Positions 50,406-59,298 of a stretch of DNA of 64,000 nt are shown one piece after another. A program made the translations under genes and the position numbers. This stretch comes from Actinomycetota bacterium (GTDB taxonomy: Bacteria > Actinomycetota > CADDZG01 > JAHWKV01): positions 1 through 64,000 of the forward strand of contig JAUJPC010000001.1 of the NCBI GenBank assembly GCA_030447305.1, in the 5' to 3' direction. Within the stretch, counting starts at the first letter, position 1. Each line of letters begins with the position of its first letter. The notes beneath the pieces are model-generated. The model saw nothing but the letters and a program-made list of their open reading frames with translations. It did no database searches and was not told the origin of the DNA.

Positions 50406-51923
50406 CTACTTAATTGACTTTGGAACCATCCTGCCGGCTGTGTCGTGGTTGTCCTTGACCTCTTCGTGGTACTCGGCGTCGGTATTTACCTTCCAGGGAT
50501 CCCATGACTGGCCGAGGATGTTTCTGGCGGCAAGCAGCGCCGTCATCATCGAGTGGTCCTGGTTGTTGTACTTGTGCATTCCGTTGCGACCGACCAACTG
50601 GAGATTCGGCATTTCCTTCTCAATGAACCTGCGGACAACGTTGACGTGGTGTTCGTAGTGCTCGTCGTAGACGGGGTAGGCCTTCTTCATCCTCACCACG
50701 GTGCCATCCTCGATGTCCGCAAGGTCGGCAAGCCCCAGACTTGAGACCTCCTCTTTGCCGAGGGCAAGCAGATCTTCGTCGGCTCTGCTCCACAGGTCAT
50801 CACCTTCGGTGCAGAAGTATTCAAGGCCGAGGGCCGTCTTCTGCGGGTCCGGAACCATGAAGGGGCTCCAGTTCTTGTAGTTCTGGATACGGCCCAGTCG
50901 AACCGATGGATCGTGAATGTAGATCCAGTTGTCCGGGAACAGCTTGTCCTTGTTGACCACCAGGACCACCGTGAAGTAGTCGCGGTAGGAGAGCGCATCC
51001 GCTGCCGCCAGGACTTCGTAGGGAGGCGGCGGGTCCATCATGTGGACCAGATCCCGAATTGGCAGCGAAGAGATGAAATGCGAGCCGGGATAGGTTCTGG
51101 CCGCTCCGGAGCTGGTGGTATCCGCTTCGATCAAGTGGCCATCCCGGTACCTCAAGGCGGTGACGGGGGAGTTCATATGGACGGGGTAACCGAGGGCTTC
51201 AATCTTCTCGACCGCCCGCTCCCACATCATCCCGGGACCAAGCTTGGGGTATTCGAACTCCTCGATAAGTGTCTTGATGACCTCACCTTCAGCGTTCTGG
51301 TTCGAACGAGCGAAGGCGTTCCTGATGGCCTTGACCAGCGAGAGCCCCTTGATTCGCTGGGCCGCCCAATCGGCCGAGATCTCATTGCAGGGTATTCCCC
51401 AAACCTTTTCGGTGTATGTCTTGAAGAAGATTCGGTACAGCTTGTCCCCAAACCGGTTGGTCACCCAATCTTCCAGCGACTTCTCGGGCTTAATCGGAAG
51501 GGCCTTCGCCTTGGCGTAGCTGAGGAGGCAGAGGGCGGTCTGGAACACGCCCAGCTTGCTGAGGGCATCTACAGGCTTGAGGGGATAGGCAAAGAACTTA
51601 CCGCGATAGTAGATCCGCGAAAGCCGGGGGACGGTAAGCCAATCGTCGGGGGACAAGATCTCGTGCCATAGCTTGGTCACCTCCTGCGCCTTCGTGAAGA
51701 AGCGATGGCCCCCAATGTCGAACCTGAAGCCGTTGTAGGAGGCTGTGCGAGCGATGCCGCCTACTTTCTCAGGGTCGGCTTCCAGAACCTCTACTGCGAC
51801 ATTGTTGTGGACAAGCTCCCACGCTGCAGTGAGGCCCGCAGGTCCCGCACCGAGCACAATCACTTTCAGCTGCCCCTCAGGGGCGGCTTTGTCGGCGTCG
51901 GCAGTGTTAAGACTGGCTTCCAT
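50406..51923 (-). CDS. FAD-dependent oxidoreductase, UDP-galactopyranose-mutase/HemY-like
   Basis: 505 residues from ATG 51923, chosen because GAGGAAA lies 7 nt upstream; an upstream start (51974) adds 17 residues. The N-terminal FAD-binding region is VLGAGPAGLTAAWELV with a Glu at the end of strand 2 (EVLEADPEKVGG), then FDIGGHRFFTKAQEV and GPGMMWERAVEKI. The late GRNGMHKYNNQDHSM is the UDP-galactopyranose-mutase-like C-terminal motif. Such proteins occur in actinobacterial glycan loci and are only distantly related to Glf; the sugar substrate is not known. Minus strand, divergent from the GT39 gene at 52276. Annotation as protoporphyrinogen oxidase would be wrong by context. Confidence 0.7.
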   Translation of the reverse strand: MEASLNTADADKAAPEGQLKVIVLGAGPAGLTAAWELVHNNVAVEVLEADPEKVGGIARTASYNGFRFDIGGHRFFTKAQEVTKLWHEILSPDDWLTVPRLSRIYYRGKFFAYPLKPVDALSKLGVFQTALCLLSYAKAKALPIKPEKSLEDWVTNRFGDKLYRIFFKTYTEKVWGIPCNEISADWAAQRIKGLSLVKAIRNAFARSNQNAEGEVIKTLIEEFEYPKLGPGMMWERAVEKIEALGYPVHMNSPVTALRYRDGHLIEADTTSSGAARTYPGSHFISSLPIRDLVHMMDPPPPYEVLAAADALSYRDYFTVVLVVNKDKLFPDNWIYIHDPSVRLGRIQNYKNWSPFMVPDPQKTALGLEYFCTEGDDLWSRADEDLLALGKEEVSSLGLADLADIEDGTVVRMKKAYPVYDEHYEHHVNVVRRFIEKEMPNLQLVGRNGMHKYNNQDHSMMTALLAARNILGQSWDPWKVNTDAEYHEEVKDNHDTAGRMVPKSIK

Positions 51924-52275
51924 TACGATTTCCTCACTAGGCCCTGGAGCGGTCGTTGCCTCCAGCGCGTCCAAGAGCCCCGGATGCGGCTAGGAATCCC
52001 TTGGAACAGGTGGACCGAGTGCAGAAGGCGTCTCCGGTCCGCATCATATCTCTAACGGTTGAGATCCATCCCGCGACTATCGGCGAACGATGAAGTGCAT
52101 GGAAACAATCCTGCTTAATACTATGGTTCGGGACTGTGGGTGAGTAGGCGGTATGTACAGGCAAGGCTTTCCCGTTTCCCATCCTTTGGACTTCGCGCTT
52201 TGAAGCAATCCCATGGGGTAAAGTCGGACATCGTTTTTTCCGACAAGCCGATTTGATCAGAACAGAGGACGACTT
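51924..52275. other. Divergent promoter region between the flavoprotein and GT39-like genes
   Basis: 352 nt without a supported gene. A 6-bp stem (GTCGGA/TCCGAC, 52223-52244) surrounds a T-run and may be an operator or hairpin. AGAGGA at 52264-52269 is the ribosome-binding site for the TTG start at 52276. TATGAT (minus strand, 52043-52048) could be a -10 for the flavoprotein. Confidence 0.4.
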
Positions 52276-53913
52276 TTGAAACCTTTCGCGACCGGCGCAA
52301 TAACCGGGGTGCGGGCCGACGAGCTGGAATCCGCCGTGGGTGAGGAGGCCCCCGAGCCGGCATCTCCACCTGGCAAACCTGGGGGCTCCAGGCGGGTTGT
52401 TCTGGGTCTGCTGGCTCTCATCGCACTGTCTGCACTTCTAAAGCTCGACTACCAAGCCCAACATTTCTGGATCGACGAGGGCCTGTCAGTCGGAATTGCG
52501 TCGCACCCTCTAAGCGAGATTCCCCAAGTTCTCAGGCAGGACGGCTCTCCTCCGCTCTATTACATGATCCTGAACCTATGGATCGGAGTGTTCGGAGACG
52601 GCGAGAGGGCCACCCACGTGCTTTCTCTGCTTTTCGCACTGGCCACAGTGCCTGCCGCATTCTGGGGAGGCCTTACCTTATTCGACCGAAAGGCGGGTTG
52701 GATTGCCGCGTCGCTGGCTGCAACCAACCCCTATCTCGCCCTGTACAGCGGGGAGACCCGGATGTACACGCTGGTGGTCCTGGAGGCTATGGTAGCCACA
52801 GTCGCCTTCCTCCACGTCTTTGTCTTGGGAAATCGCCGGTACCTGCCTGCCTTTGTGGTGTCCCTGACCCTGCTGCTGTATACGCATAGCTGGGGCCTTT
52901 TCTTTACTCTCGGAGCCGGTTTCGCACTGCTGCCTTGCTGGATCTGGGCACGGAACCGCCGGCAGGTAGTTGTTGACGCGGCGATCGGCTTTGGTGCCGT
53001 CGCGGTTTTGCATGCGCCGTGGGTTCCTACCTTGCTGTACCAGGCAACCCACACCGCCGCACCGTGGTCCTCCAAGCCGATAATCCGGGAATTGGTTTCA
53101 GGCGTCGGGTTCGTTCTTGGTGACGAGAGGGTTCTGGTCGCCCTGATCCTTGCCGGAGGGGCGGCCATCATTTCCCGGCTCCTGCAGCCGGAAATTCCGG
53201 AAGGAAGGCTCGTTTGGACCGCCGGAACTCTGTTCGGCGGCATCCTGCTGACCGGTTGGGTCTACTCGCAGTTCAACCCGGCCTGGGCCCCCCGCTATTT
53301 CGGCGCCTTCCTGCCGCCCGTGTTCCTGATCTCGGCCTTGGGCTTGAGTCGCGGAGGAAAACAGGGTTTGGTGGCGATGGGTCTGATAATGCTCTTTTGG
53401 GTACAGCCGCTGGGGAGAATCACAGGCACGCGCTCTGTGGATCCGGACCGCAAAGGCCTTGCCAAGCCCATGGCCGAGCAGATCAAGCCGGTCCTTCAGA
53501 AGGGCGACGTCCTGATAGGCATGCAGCTGGAAGAGCTTCCGGTTCTCTACTACTACTTCCCCAAGGATCTGAAGTACGCAACCGCTTTTGGGCCCACGGA
53601 GCATCCGGAGCTGGTCGACTGGCGCGATGCGGTGGATAGGATGAAGGCCAGTAACGCTGCAACCGGCCTGGTTCCCATGATCGACGATGCGCCGACCGGC
53701 ACGCAGTTCCTCTTGCTGTGTCCCTGGAACATTCCGGATCCCGACACCAAGCAGGTCTGGTTTCGACTCATGTACAGCCGATGCAGCGAGTGGAAGAAGA
53801 CGCTGGCCGCCGACAGCAGAATGGCAGAACAGGACATTCCCGAGCTGGGGACGACCAATGACACCAGACATCTCCCACGGTACGTGAAGCTTTACAAAAA
53901 GGTTGCGGACTAG
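52276..53913 (+). CDS. GT39/ArnT-like membrane glycosyltransferase
   Basis: 545 residues from TTG 52276. A 40-residue leader, then about nine to ten hydrophobic helices. The first loop has HFWIDEGLSVGIASHPLSEI, the Asp-Glu motif of PMT/ArnT-type GT-C enzymes, followed by QDGSPPLYYMILNLWI and ETRMYTLVVLEAM (the S-x-E-x-R-MY pattern of the family). The soluble C-terminal domain starts near residue 390. It should transfer a sugar from polyprenyl phosphate to an external acceptor. It overlaps the next gene by 11 nt. One of the clearest GT-C enzymes in the window. Confidence 0.8.
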   Translation: MKPFATGAITGVRADELESAVGEEAPEPASPPGKPGGSRRVVLGLLALIALSALLKLDYQAQHFWIDEGLSVGIASHPLSEIPQVLRQDGSPPLYYMILNLWIGVFGDGERATHVLSLLFALATVPAAFWGGLTLFDRKAGWIAASLAATNPYLALYSGETRMYTLVVLEAMVATVAFLHVFVLGNRRYLPAFVVSLTLLLYTHSWGLFFTLGAGFALLPCWIWARNRRQVVVDAAIGFGAVAVLHAPWVPTLLYQATHTAAPWSSKPIIRELVSGVGFVLGDERVLVALILAGGAAIISRLLQPEIPEGRLVWTAGTLFGGILLTGWVYSQFNPAWAPRYFGAFLPPVFLISALGLSRGGKQGLVAMGLIMLFWVQPLGRITGTRSVDPDRKGLAKPMAEQIKPVLQKGDVLIGMQLEELPVLYYYFPKDLKYATAFGPTEHPELVDWRDAVDRMKASNAATGLVPMIDDAPTGTQFLLLCPWNIPDPDTKQVWFRLMYSRCSEWKKTLAADSRMAEQDIPELGTTNDTRHLPRYVKLYKKVAD

Positions 53914-55477
53914 CCGCACGGCGTCCTGGCGCAATCGAGGGACGCCCCTGCTCTTGATCGCGTCGTACGTCCTTCTCATCGGCGCCTGGACAATGAGCAG
54001 TCCACCCGGAGCGGCCCCCGATGAGCCGGCCCACTACCTGCGGGCAGTTGGGGCAGGCCGCGGACAGCTCATCCTGGACCAGCGCCCTTCGGACGGGGGG
54101 AAGGGTGAGCAGCTTGGGAGGGGTGAGGCGTGGCAAAGGCAGCAATCCCGGATGGTCACGATTCCCGGATCGCTGTCCCCGGAGATCTTCGCTTGCCGGG
54201 CCACGCCCTTCAGGGTCGCCGAGTGCAGGGGTGGGCCTCCCGGCACCATGACCCCGCAGCGGTTCCCGACCTACGTGGGGACCTATCCTCCCTACCCTTA
54301 CATCCTGCCGGGTTTGGCGATGCGCCTGGGAAGCGATCCTCTCAGCGCATTGCGATGGGGCAGAGCCGCCGCCGGGCTCATGTCTGCTCTATTGATCGCA
54401 GCCGCCATTCTGGCGTTCTGGGAGCCTTCCAAGCCGAGATCAAGCATCGTCGGGATTGTGGTGGCAGTCACACCGATGACGATATTTGCCTCATCGACGC
54501 TCTCCGCAAGCGGCCCCGAGATAGCTTCGGCTGCCTGCTTCTACGCCTGCGTGCTCAGGGTGGCCCGGACGGATCCGGCTCCCAAATGGGTCTGGATTTT
54601 GCTGGCAACAAGCGCAGCCTTGCTGGCAACGGGTAGAGACCTCGGTCTGCTCTGGGTGGGAATCGGGGTTGCCCTCCTGATCTCAACCGCAGGCCTCAAA
54701 GGAACCGTTGTCCGATTAAGGGAGGGGGGCAGAACCGCTCTCGTAGCCCTGGGGGTGACCGCCCTCGCCTCGGCTGCGGCGCTGCTCTGGCAGCTCGCCA
54801 TCCAGGTTCATCCGAACCCGACGCTGGACGCTTTGCTGGCGAGCGCGAGGCCGAGCATAGCGATGTTCACTGCGATCTTTTACCAAACCGTTGGGGTCTT
54901 CGGGGTTCTGGATACCCTCCTGCCCCTGATGGCCTACACGGTCTGGGCCCTCATGCTTCTGGTTCTATTCGGCACGGCGATGTGGGCTGGAACGGCGCGC
55001 CGGCGGATCGTACTGGGATCGCTTGCAATGGGGTTGGCGTTCCTGACGGTCATCCTGGACGCCACTCAGGCCCCACTGGGTTTCGGGCTTCAGGGCAGGC
55101 ACATTCTTCCGTTGGCGATACTCTTGCCGCTGGCCGCAGGAGAGATGCTGATATCGAGTACCAGGGACGTGGAAGGTCTGCCGTTTCTCAACCTCTCGGT
55201 GGTTCTGACGCTTGCCGCGGCAGTTCATCTGGTGGCCTGGCATACCATCGGGCGCCGGTACTCCGTGGGGCTGGAGGGACCGCAGCTCTTCCTTGCAGAT
55301 CCACGCTGGTCGCCGCCTCTTGGCTGGGTGCTGTGGGGCACCGTGGCTTTGGCAGGAGCCCTTTTGCTTTCGGTTACGGGCTTCAGGCAGGAATGGGCGA
55401 GCAAAAGCGGGAGCTTGCATCGTAGGCGGCGGCCCATCGAGCAGTGGTTATCATCAGCTTTTCTCAAGGGGAGTTGA
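53903..55477 (+). CDS. DUF2142-like multipass membrane protein
   Basis: 524 residues from TTG 53903, overlapping the previous stop by 11 nt. About ten hydrophobic helices. The segment SSPPGAAPDEPAHYLRAV after helix 1 (a PDEP-H motif) and GLQGRHILPLAILL near residue 400 are the hallmarks of DUF2142 (PF09913), membrane proteins of unknown function that lie in surface-polysaccharide loci and look like GT-C relatives. The extracytoplasmic loop (residues 55-115) is polar and contains several Cys. Part of the plus-strand unit 52276-57677, probably ending in the ABC exporter. Confidence 0.75.
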   Translation: MRTSRTASWRNRGTPLLLIASYVLLIGAWTMSSPPGAAPDEPAHYLRAVGAGRGQLILDQRPSDGGKGEQLGRGEAWQRQQSRMVTIPGSLSPEIFACRATPFRVAECRGGPPGTMTPQRFPTYVGTYPPYPYILPGLAMRLGSDPLSALRWGRAAAGLMSALLIAAAILAFWEPSKPRSSIVGIVVAVTPMTIFASSTLSASGPEIASAACFYACVLRVARTDPAPKWVWILLATSAALLATGRDLGLLWVGIGVALLISTAGLKGTVVRLREGGRTALVALGVTALASAAALLWQLAIQVHPNPTLDALLASARPSIAMFTAIFYQTVGVFGVLDTLLPLMAYTVWALMLLVLFGTAMWAGTARRRIVLGSLAMGLAFLTVILDATQAPLGFGLQGRHILPLAILLPLAAGEMLISSTRDVEGLPFLNLSVVLTLAAAVHLVAWHTIGRRYSVGLEGPQLFLADPRWSPPLGWVLWGTVALAGALLLSVTGFRQEWASKSGSLHRRRRPIEQWLSSAFLKGS

Positions 55478-55560
55478 ATATTGCAGCAGTTGGATAACGG
55501 TCTCGGAGAACTGCGGGACCCGGCCCCGAACTTCCTCGGCCCCCGGACTCCCCACATCCC

Positions 55561-56403
55561 GTGAAGGTATTCGAACCGGTTCCCACCTCCGCCGTCCCGC
55601 CGGCAACCCGCAAGCGCGCTCGCACGGCCGGCCGAAAGCTGCAGGAGCTGTGGGACTCCCGAGAGCTTCTTTGGAGCTTTGTGGTCAGGGATCTAAAGAT
55701 CCGCTACAAGAACTCGGTCCTTGGTTTCGCGTGGTCGTTGTTGACGCCGTTGGCGCTGATGGTGGTCTTCACCTTTATCTTCACAAAGGTCTTCGTGGTC
55801 GGACCAAGGGACTTCGCGATTCTCTTCCTCGCCGGTTACCTGCCCTGGCAGTACTTCGCGAACTCCGTGGTGAACTCAGTGGCGGTGATCGTGAACAACA
55901 GCGACCTGATAAAGAAGGTGTACTTTCCTCGTGAGTTCCTGCCGGTAGCAACCGTTCTGTCCCAACTGGTCCATCTGGCGCTTTCCCTGGCGGTCCTGGG
56001 CGTTTACCTGATGTTCAAGGGTCACAACTTTCTGCCGTACCTTCCGGTGTTGCTCCTGGCCATGTTGCTGCTCACATTTTTCAATATGGGCGTCTCCATG
56101 GTGTTTGCCGCCGCCAACGTCAGGTTTCGCGACATCCAGGAGCTGACTCCGGTCATCTTCCTCCTCTGGTTCTACGGGACTCCTATCTTCTACTCGTTCG
56201 AGATGGTGCCGGCCGGCTACAAGACCCTGCTCTTGCTGAACCCAATGACGTGGTACCTGGATCTCTTTCGTCGTGTTCTGTATTTTCCGAGATCCCCCTC
56301 CGCAGGCCTGGTGGCGGTGGCATTCGGGCTGGCGCTTGTCAGCTTTGGCCTGGGTTACGGAGTGTTCCTGCGCTTGGCCCGAACCTTCGCCAAGGACGTT
56401 TGA
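55561..56403 (+). CDS. wzm: ABC-2 type polysaccharide exporter permease (Wzm/TagG family)
   Basis: This 280-residue permease has six hydrophobic helices. It pairs with the ATPase downstream (TGATG overlap). The N-terminal block ELLWSFVVRDLKIRYKNSVLGFAWSLL is the strongly conserved family start, followed by PRDFAILFLAGYLPWQYF and the late motif FYGTPIFYSFEMVPAGYKTLL..NPMTWYLDLFR. Family members flip or extrude lipid-linked O-antigen, teichoic acid or galactan chains. The start is GTG 55561, without an obvious ribosome-binding site. Together with the Wzt-like subunit it forms the exit route for the glycan built by this locus. Confidence 0.92.
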   Translation: MKVFEPVPTSAVPPATRKRARTAGRKLQELWDSRELLWSFVVRDLKIRYKNSVLGFAWSLLTPLALMVVFTFIFTKVFVVGPRDFAILFLAGYLPWQYFANSVVNSVAVIVNNSDLIKKVYFPREFLPVATVLSQLVHLALSLAVLGVYLMFKGHNFLPYLPVLLLAMLLLTFFNMGVSMVFAAANVRFRDIQELTPVIFLLWFYGTPIFYSFEMVPAGYKTLLLLNPMTWYLDLFRRVLYFPRSPSAGLVAVAFGLALVSFGLGYGVFLRLARTFAKDV

Positions 56404-57677
56404 TGTCCCGCCGAGGGTCCGATCCCCTCAAGCCGGGAGAGGTGTCCGTCAACAACCTCTGGGAGTCCTTCCGGATATTCCACTCGCGCCCTCGGGGCCT
56501 CAAGGAGCGCGTACTTCGCTTCCAGAAGTCGGTTCACGAAGACTTCTGGGCGCTCAGAGGAGTTAATTTTCACCTGGAGCCGGGGGAGTCGCTGGCCGTC
56601 ATCGGGTCAAACGGCTCCGGTAAGTCCACCCTCCTCAAATGCCTCACCAGGATTCTGGCCCCGGACCGGGGGCACGTAGCGGTGGGCGGGAAAGTCGCAA
56701 CGCTTCTTGAGCTGGGAGCCGGCTTTCACGGCGACCTGTCTGGACGGGACAACATCTTCCTCAACGGATCGATTCTGGGTATGCGCAAGAAGGAGCTGGA
56801 GAAGGCCTACGACGCAATCGTCGACTACGCAGGGGTGGGGGAGTTCATCGACAACCCCGTGCGCAACTACTCATCCGGAATGTACGTCAGGCTTGGATTT
56901 GCAGTCGCCGTCAATGTGGACCCGGACGTCCTGCTCATCGACGAGATCCTGGCCGTCGGAGACGCATCGTTTCAGGAGAAATGCTACGAGAAGATGTACG
57001 AGTTCAAGCGGGCCGGCAAGACCCTGGTACTCGTCACCCATGATGTGAATGCCGCGGCGAGCCTCTGCGATCGCGCGATCCTTCTTGAGAGTGGAAGCCT
57101 GGTCGCAGAGGGAACCACCAGGGAGGTGGGCGCCGCCTATCTGCAGCGGCTCCTGACAGATCAGACCGGCGCAACGTCCCACCAACCGCCGGATAAGCCC
57201 GCCAAGCGGTGGGGTCTAGGAGGAGCCCGGGTCCTCTCCGTGGAGATCCTGGATGACGGTGGCCACTCGGTCGACGCGGTGGCCCTGGGGGACCAGATCG
57301 TTCTGCGGCAGCGAGTCGAGTTCATGAAGGAGGTGGAGGACCCGGTATTCGCTTACATCCTGAGGGCCGACAACGGCACGGAGCTCGCCACCTCCACCTC
57401 GCTTCGCCGGCACATCAAGACGGGTCGTTACAAACCGGGTGATGTAGTCGAGGTCAGGTTCGCTCAGACGATGAACCTGCTCCCGGGCCGGTACGTGTTC
57501 ACAGTTATGGTGGCCAACCGTGATGGATCCAGGTGGCTTGACTGGTGGGATGACTGCCTGCCCTTTCACGTTCTCGGGATAGCGGGGGACAAGGGCTTTG
57601 TCCACCTCGAGTCCTCCATGGAGTTGGAGGCTGTGGAGCCCGCGTCATTGTCCGAGCCCCGGCACCCGGGCGACTGA
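56403..57677 (+). CDS. wzt: ABC exporter ATPase with Wzt-C-like carbohydrate-binding domain
   Basis: 424 residues from ATG 56403. Nucleotide-binding domain (residues 1-250): Walker A GSNGSGKST, the family-typical LLELGAGFHGDLSGRDNIFLNG, signature YSSGM, Walker B LLIDEILAVGD and the switch His in VTHDV. After a proline-rich linker near residue 265 a beta-rich C-terminal domain of about 150 residues follows, with DPVFAYILR, RHIKTG, PGRYVFTVMVANRDG and FHVLG, as in Wzt-C of O-antigen exporters that recognise a modified non-reducing end. This suggests a chain-terminating modification in the polymer; the modifying enzyme is not obvious. Start overlaps the permease stop. Confidence 0.92.
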   Translation: MSRRGSDPLKPGEVSVNNLWESFRIFHSRPRGLKERVLRFQKSVHEDFWALRGVNFHLEPGESLAVIGSNGSGKSTLLKCLTRILAPDRGHVAVGGKVATLLELGAGFHGDLSGRDNIFLNGSILGMRKKELEKAYDAIVDYAGVGEFIDNPVRNYSSGMYVRLGFAVAVNVDPDVLLIDEILAVGDASFQEKCYEKMYEFKRAGKTLVLVTHDVNAAASLCDRAILLESGSLVAEGTTREVGAAYLQRLLTDQTGATSHQPPDKPAKRWGLGGARVLSVEILDDGGHSVDAVALGDQIVLRQRVEFMKEVEDPVFAYILRADNGTELATSTSLRRHIKTGRYKPGDVVEVRFAQTMNLLPGRYVFTVMVANRDGSRWLDWWDDCLPFHVLGIAGDKGFVHLESSMELEAVEPASLSEPRHPGD

Positions 57678-57703
57678 ACCCTTTGCGGTAGGATCAATCA
57701 CTA

Positions 57704-58138
57704 ATGTTCGTCAAAGCTGCTGCCCTCGCGCTCATTTCCGTCGTCCTTTCGACCGCCGGGCAGCTTTTGCTCAAGACCGGAATGGGTCGGGTTGGCGTCA
57801 TTTCCGGCGCACGGTTGGGCAAACCGCTCCGGCTCGTCCTCGAGGTGGCCAAGACGTGGGAGGTAGCCGCCGGAATGGCTCTCTTTCTGTGCTCTGCCGC
57901 ATTCTGGCTTGTCCTTCTGTCCAGAGCGCCGCTTAGCTTCGCCTACCCATTCTTGGGCCTCGGTTACGTGGTCATTCCCCTGTTCGGCAAGTTCGTGCTT
58001 CGAGAGCACGTGCCGCTGGTGCGGTGGTTGGGGGTCGCCCTGATCATCTTTGGCATCATCGTCGTGGGTTACACCTCACCTCCGGACGTCCCGGCCGACC
58101 GAGAAGCGACCCAGGCCACCACCTCGGCCGCGCGCTAG
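57704..58138 (+). CDS. Small EamA/SMR-type membrane protein (ArnE/ArnF-like)
   Basis: 144 residues with four hydrophobic helices, the build of small multidrug resistance and ArnE/F proteins. Helix 1 has LSTAGQLLLKTGM, the Q-x-L-x-K-x-G pattern of this group, and FAYPFLGLGYVVIPLFGKFVLREHV covers helix 3. Next to polyprenyl-phosphate-sugar enzymes, a role as flippase for a lipid-linked sugar (as ArnEF) is more likely than drug export. TAGGAT (57689-57694) lies 9 nt before the ATG and may be a -10 of a nearly leaderless transcript. Function by analogy. Confidence 0.7.
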   Translation: MFVKAAALALISVVLSTAGQLLLKTGMGRVGVISGARLGKPLRLVLEVAKTWEVAAGMALFLCSAAFWLVLLSRAPLSFAYPFLGLGYVVIPLFGKFVLREHVPLVRWLGVALIIFGIIVVGYTSPPDVPADREATQATTSAAR

Positions 58139-58260
58139 CGTTAGTTAACCAGCTGGGGCAACGCCTCTCGCCCAGAGAGTGCGGGGGTTCTGGCATATAC
58201 AATGCCTTTGGCCACACCGTCAGGTGAGGTAGCGCTCAGAAATCGGAAGGCATCGCTAAC

Positions 58261-59298
58261 GTGAGCAAGGTTCTCATAACCGGGGGTGCTGGTTTCTTCG
58301 GCACAGTCCTCAAGAAGCACCTCCTCGAAGCTGGCTTTACCTGCGTCAGCATCGACCTCTGCCGGGACGACTACGTCCACCCTCGATTCGAGTCCATCGT
58401 AGGCGACATAGCGGACGAAGAGCAGTTGGAAAAGCTCTTCCACGCACACCAGTTCGACTGTGTCTTCCATTGTGCAGCGCTGCTGGCTCACGAGGTCAGG
58501 GATAAGAAGGAGCTGTGGAAAAGTAACGTCGAGGGGACCAGGGTGCTGGCGGAGGTCTCCGCTCGGCACCTGGTCAAGAAGATGGTCTTCATCTCGTCTA
58601 ACTGTCTTTGGGGTGAGAACCTACATAGGAAAGTCACCGAGGACGACCCACCTCTTCCGGTGGAGATCTACGGCCGCTCCAAACTGGAAGGCGAGCGGAT
58701 TCTTCTGGGCTTTCAGAACTCCTTCAGCACGGCGATTCTGCGCAGCCCCACCATCATTGACGAGGGGCGGCTCGGCTTGCTTACCATCCTTTTCGACTTC
58801 ATCAGGGAGAACCGCAAGGTCTGGGTAGTTGGAGACGGCAGTAACCGCTACCAGTTCATTTACGCTCGAGACCTCGCCGAGGCGTGCCTGCTGGCCTATA
58901 AGTCTGGCCTCCACGGTTTGTTCAACGTGGGTTCGGACGGCGTGCGGTCACTAAAGGAGATCTACGAGTACGTGATCGACAAGGCCGGGTCCACCTCGGT
59001 GGTCGCTTCACTGCCGAAAGGTCCCACCCTTGCGGCCATGGGTCTTGCCAGTGCGTTGAGGATTTCGCCCTTGGGACCGTATCAGCGCCGGATGATCGCA
59101 GAGGACTTCATTTTCGATACCAGCAAGCTCAAGTCGGAGACGGGCTGGCGTCCCACGATGACAAACGAAGAGATGCTGCTCCGGGCCTACAATGACTACC
59201 ACTCGAATTTCGAGCAGATCTCTCACCGGACCGATGTGTCGGCCCACAGCCGCCGGGCCCGGATGGGCGTCCTTCGGTTGCTGAAATGGCTGTCCTAA
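58261..59298 (+). CDS. NAD-dependent epimerase/dehydratase (extended SDR)
   Basis: 345 residues from GTG 58261. Rossmann motif LITGGAGFFGTVLKKHL, an Asp after strand 2 (SIDLCRDD), VFISSNCLWGEN with the catalytic Ser, and IYGRSKLEGERIL with the Tyr and Lys. The C-terminal 60 residues have KSETGWRPTMTNEEML, as in nucleotide-sugar epimerases. Could be an NDP-hexose 4-epimerase or reductase for the glycan. The last 35 residues are basic and unusual for the family; the end overlaps the next gene by 13 nt. Confidence 0.78.
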   Translation: MSKVLITGGAGFFGTVLKKHLLEAGFTCVSIDLCRDDYVHPRFESIVGDIADEEQLEKLFHAHQFDCVFHCAALLAHEVRDKKELWKSNVEGTRVLAEVSARHLVKKMVFISSNCLWGENLHRKVTEDDPPLPVEIYGRSKLEGERILLGFQNSFSTAILRSPTIIDEGRLGLLTILFDFIRENRKVWVVGDGSNRYQFIYARDLAEACLLAYKSGLHGLFNVGSDGVRSLKEIYEYVIDKAGSTSVVASLPKGPTLAAMGLASALRISPLGPYQRRMIAEDFIFDTSKLKSETGWRPTMTNEEMLLRAYNDYHSNFEQISHRTDVSAHSRRARMGVLRLLKWLS

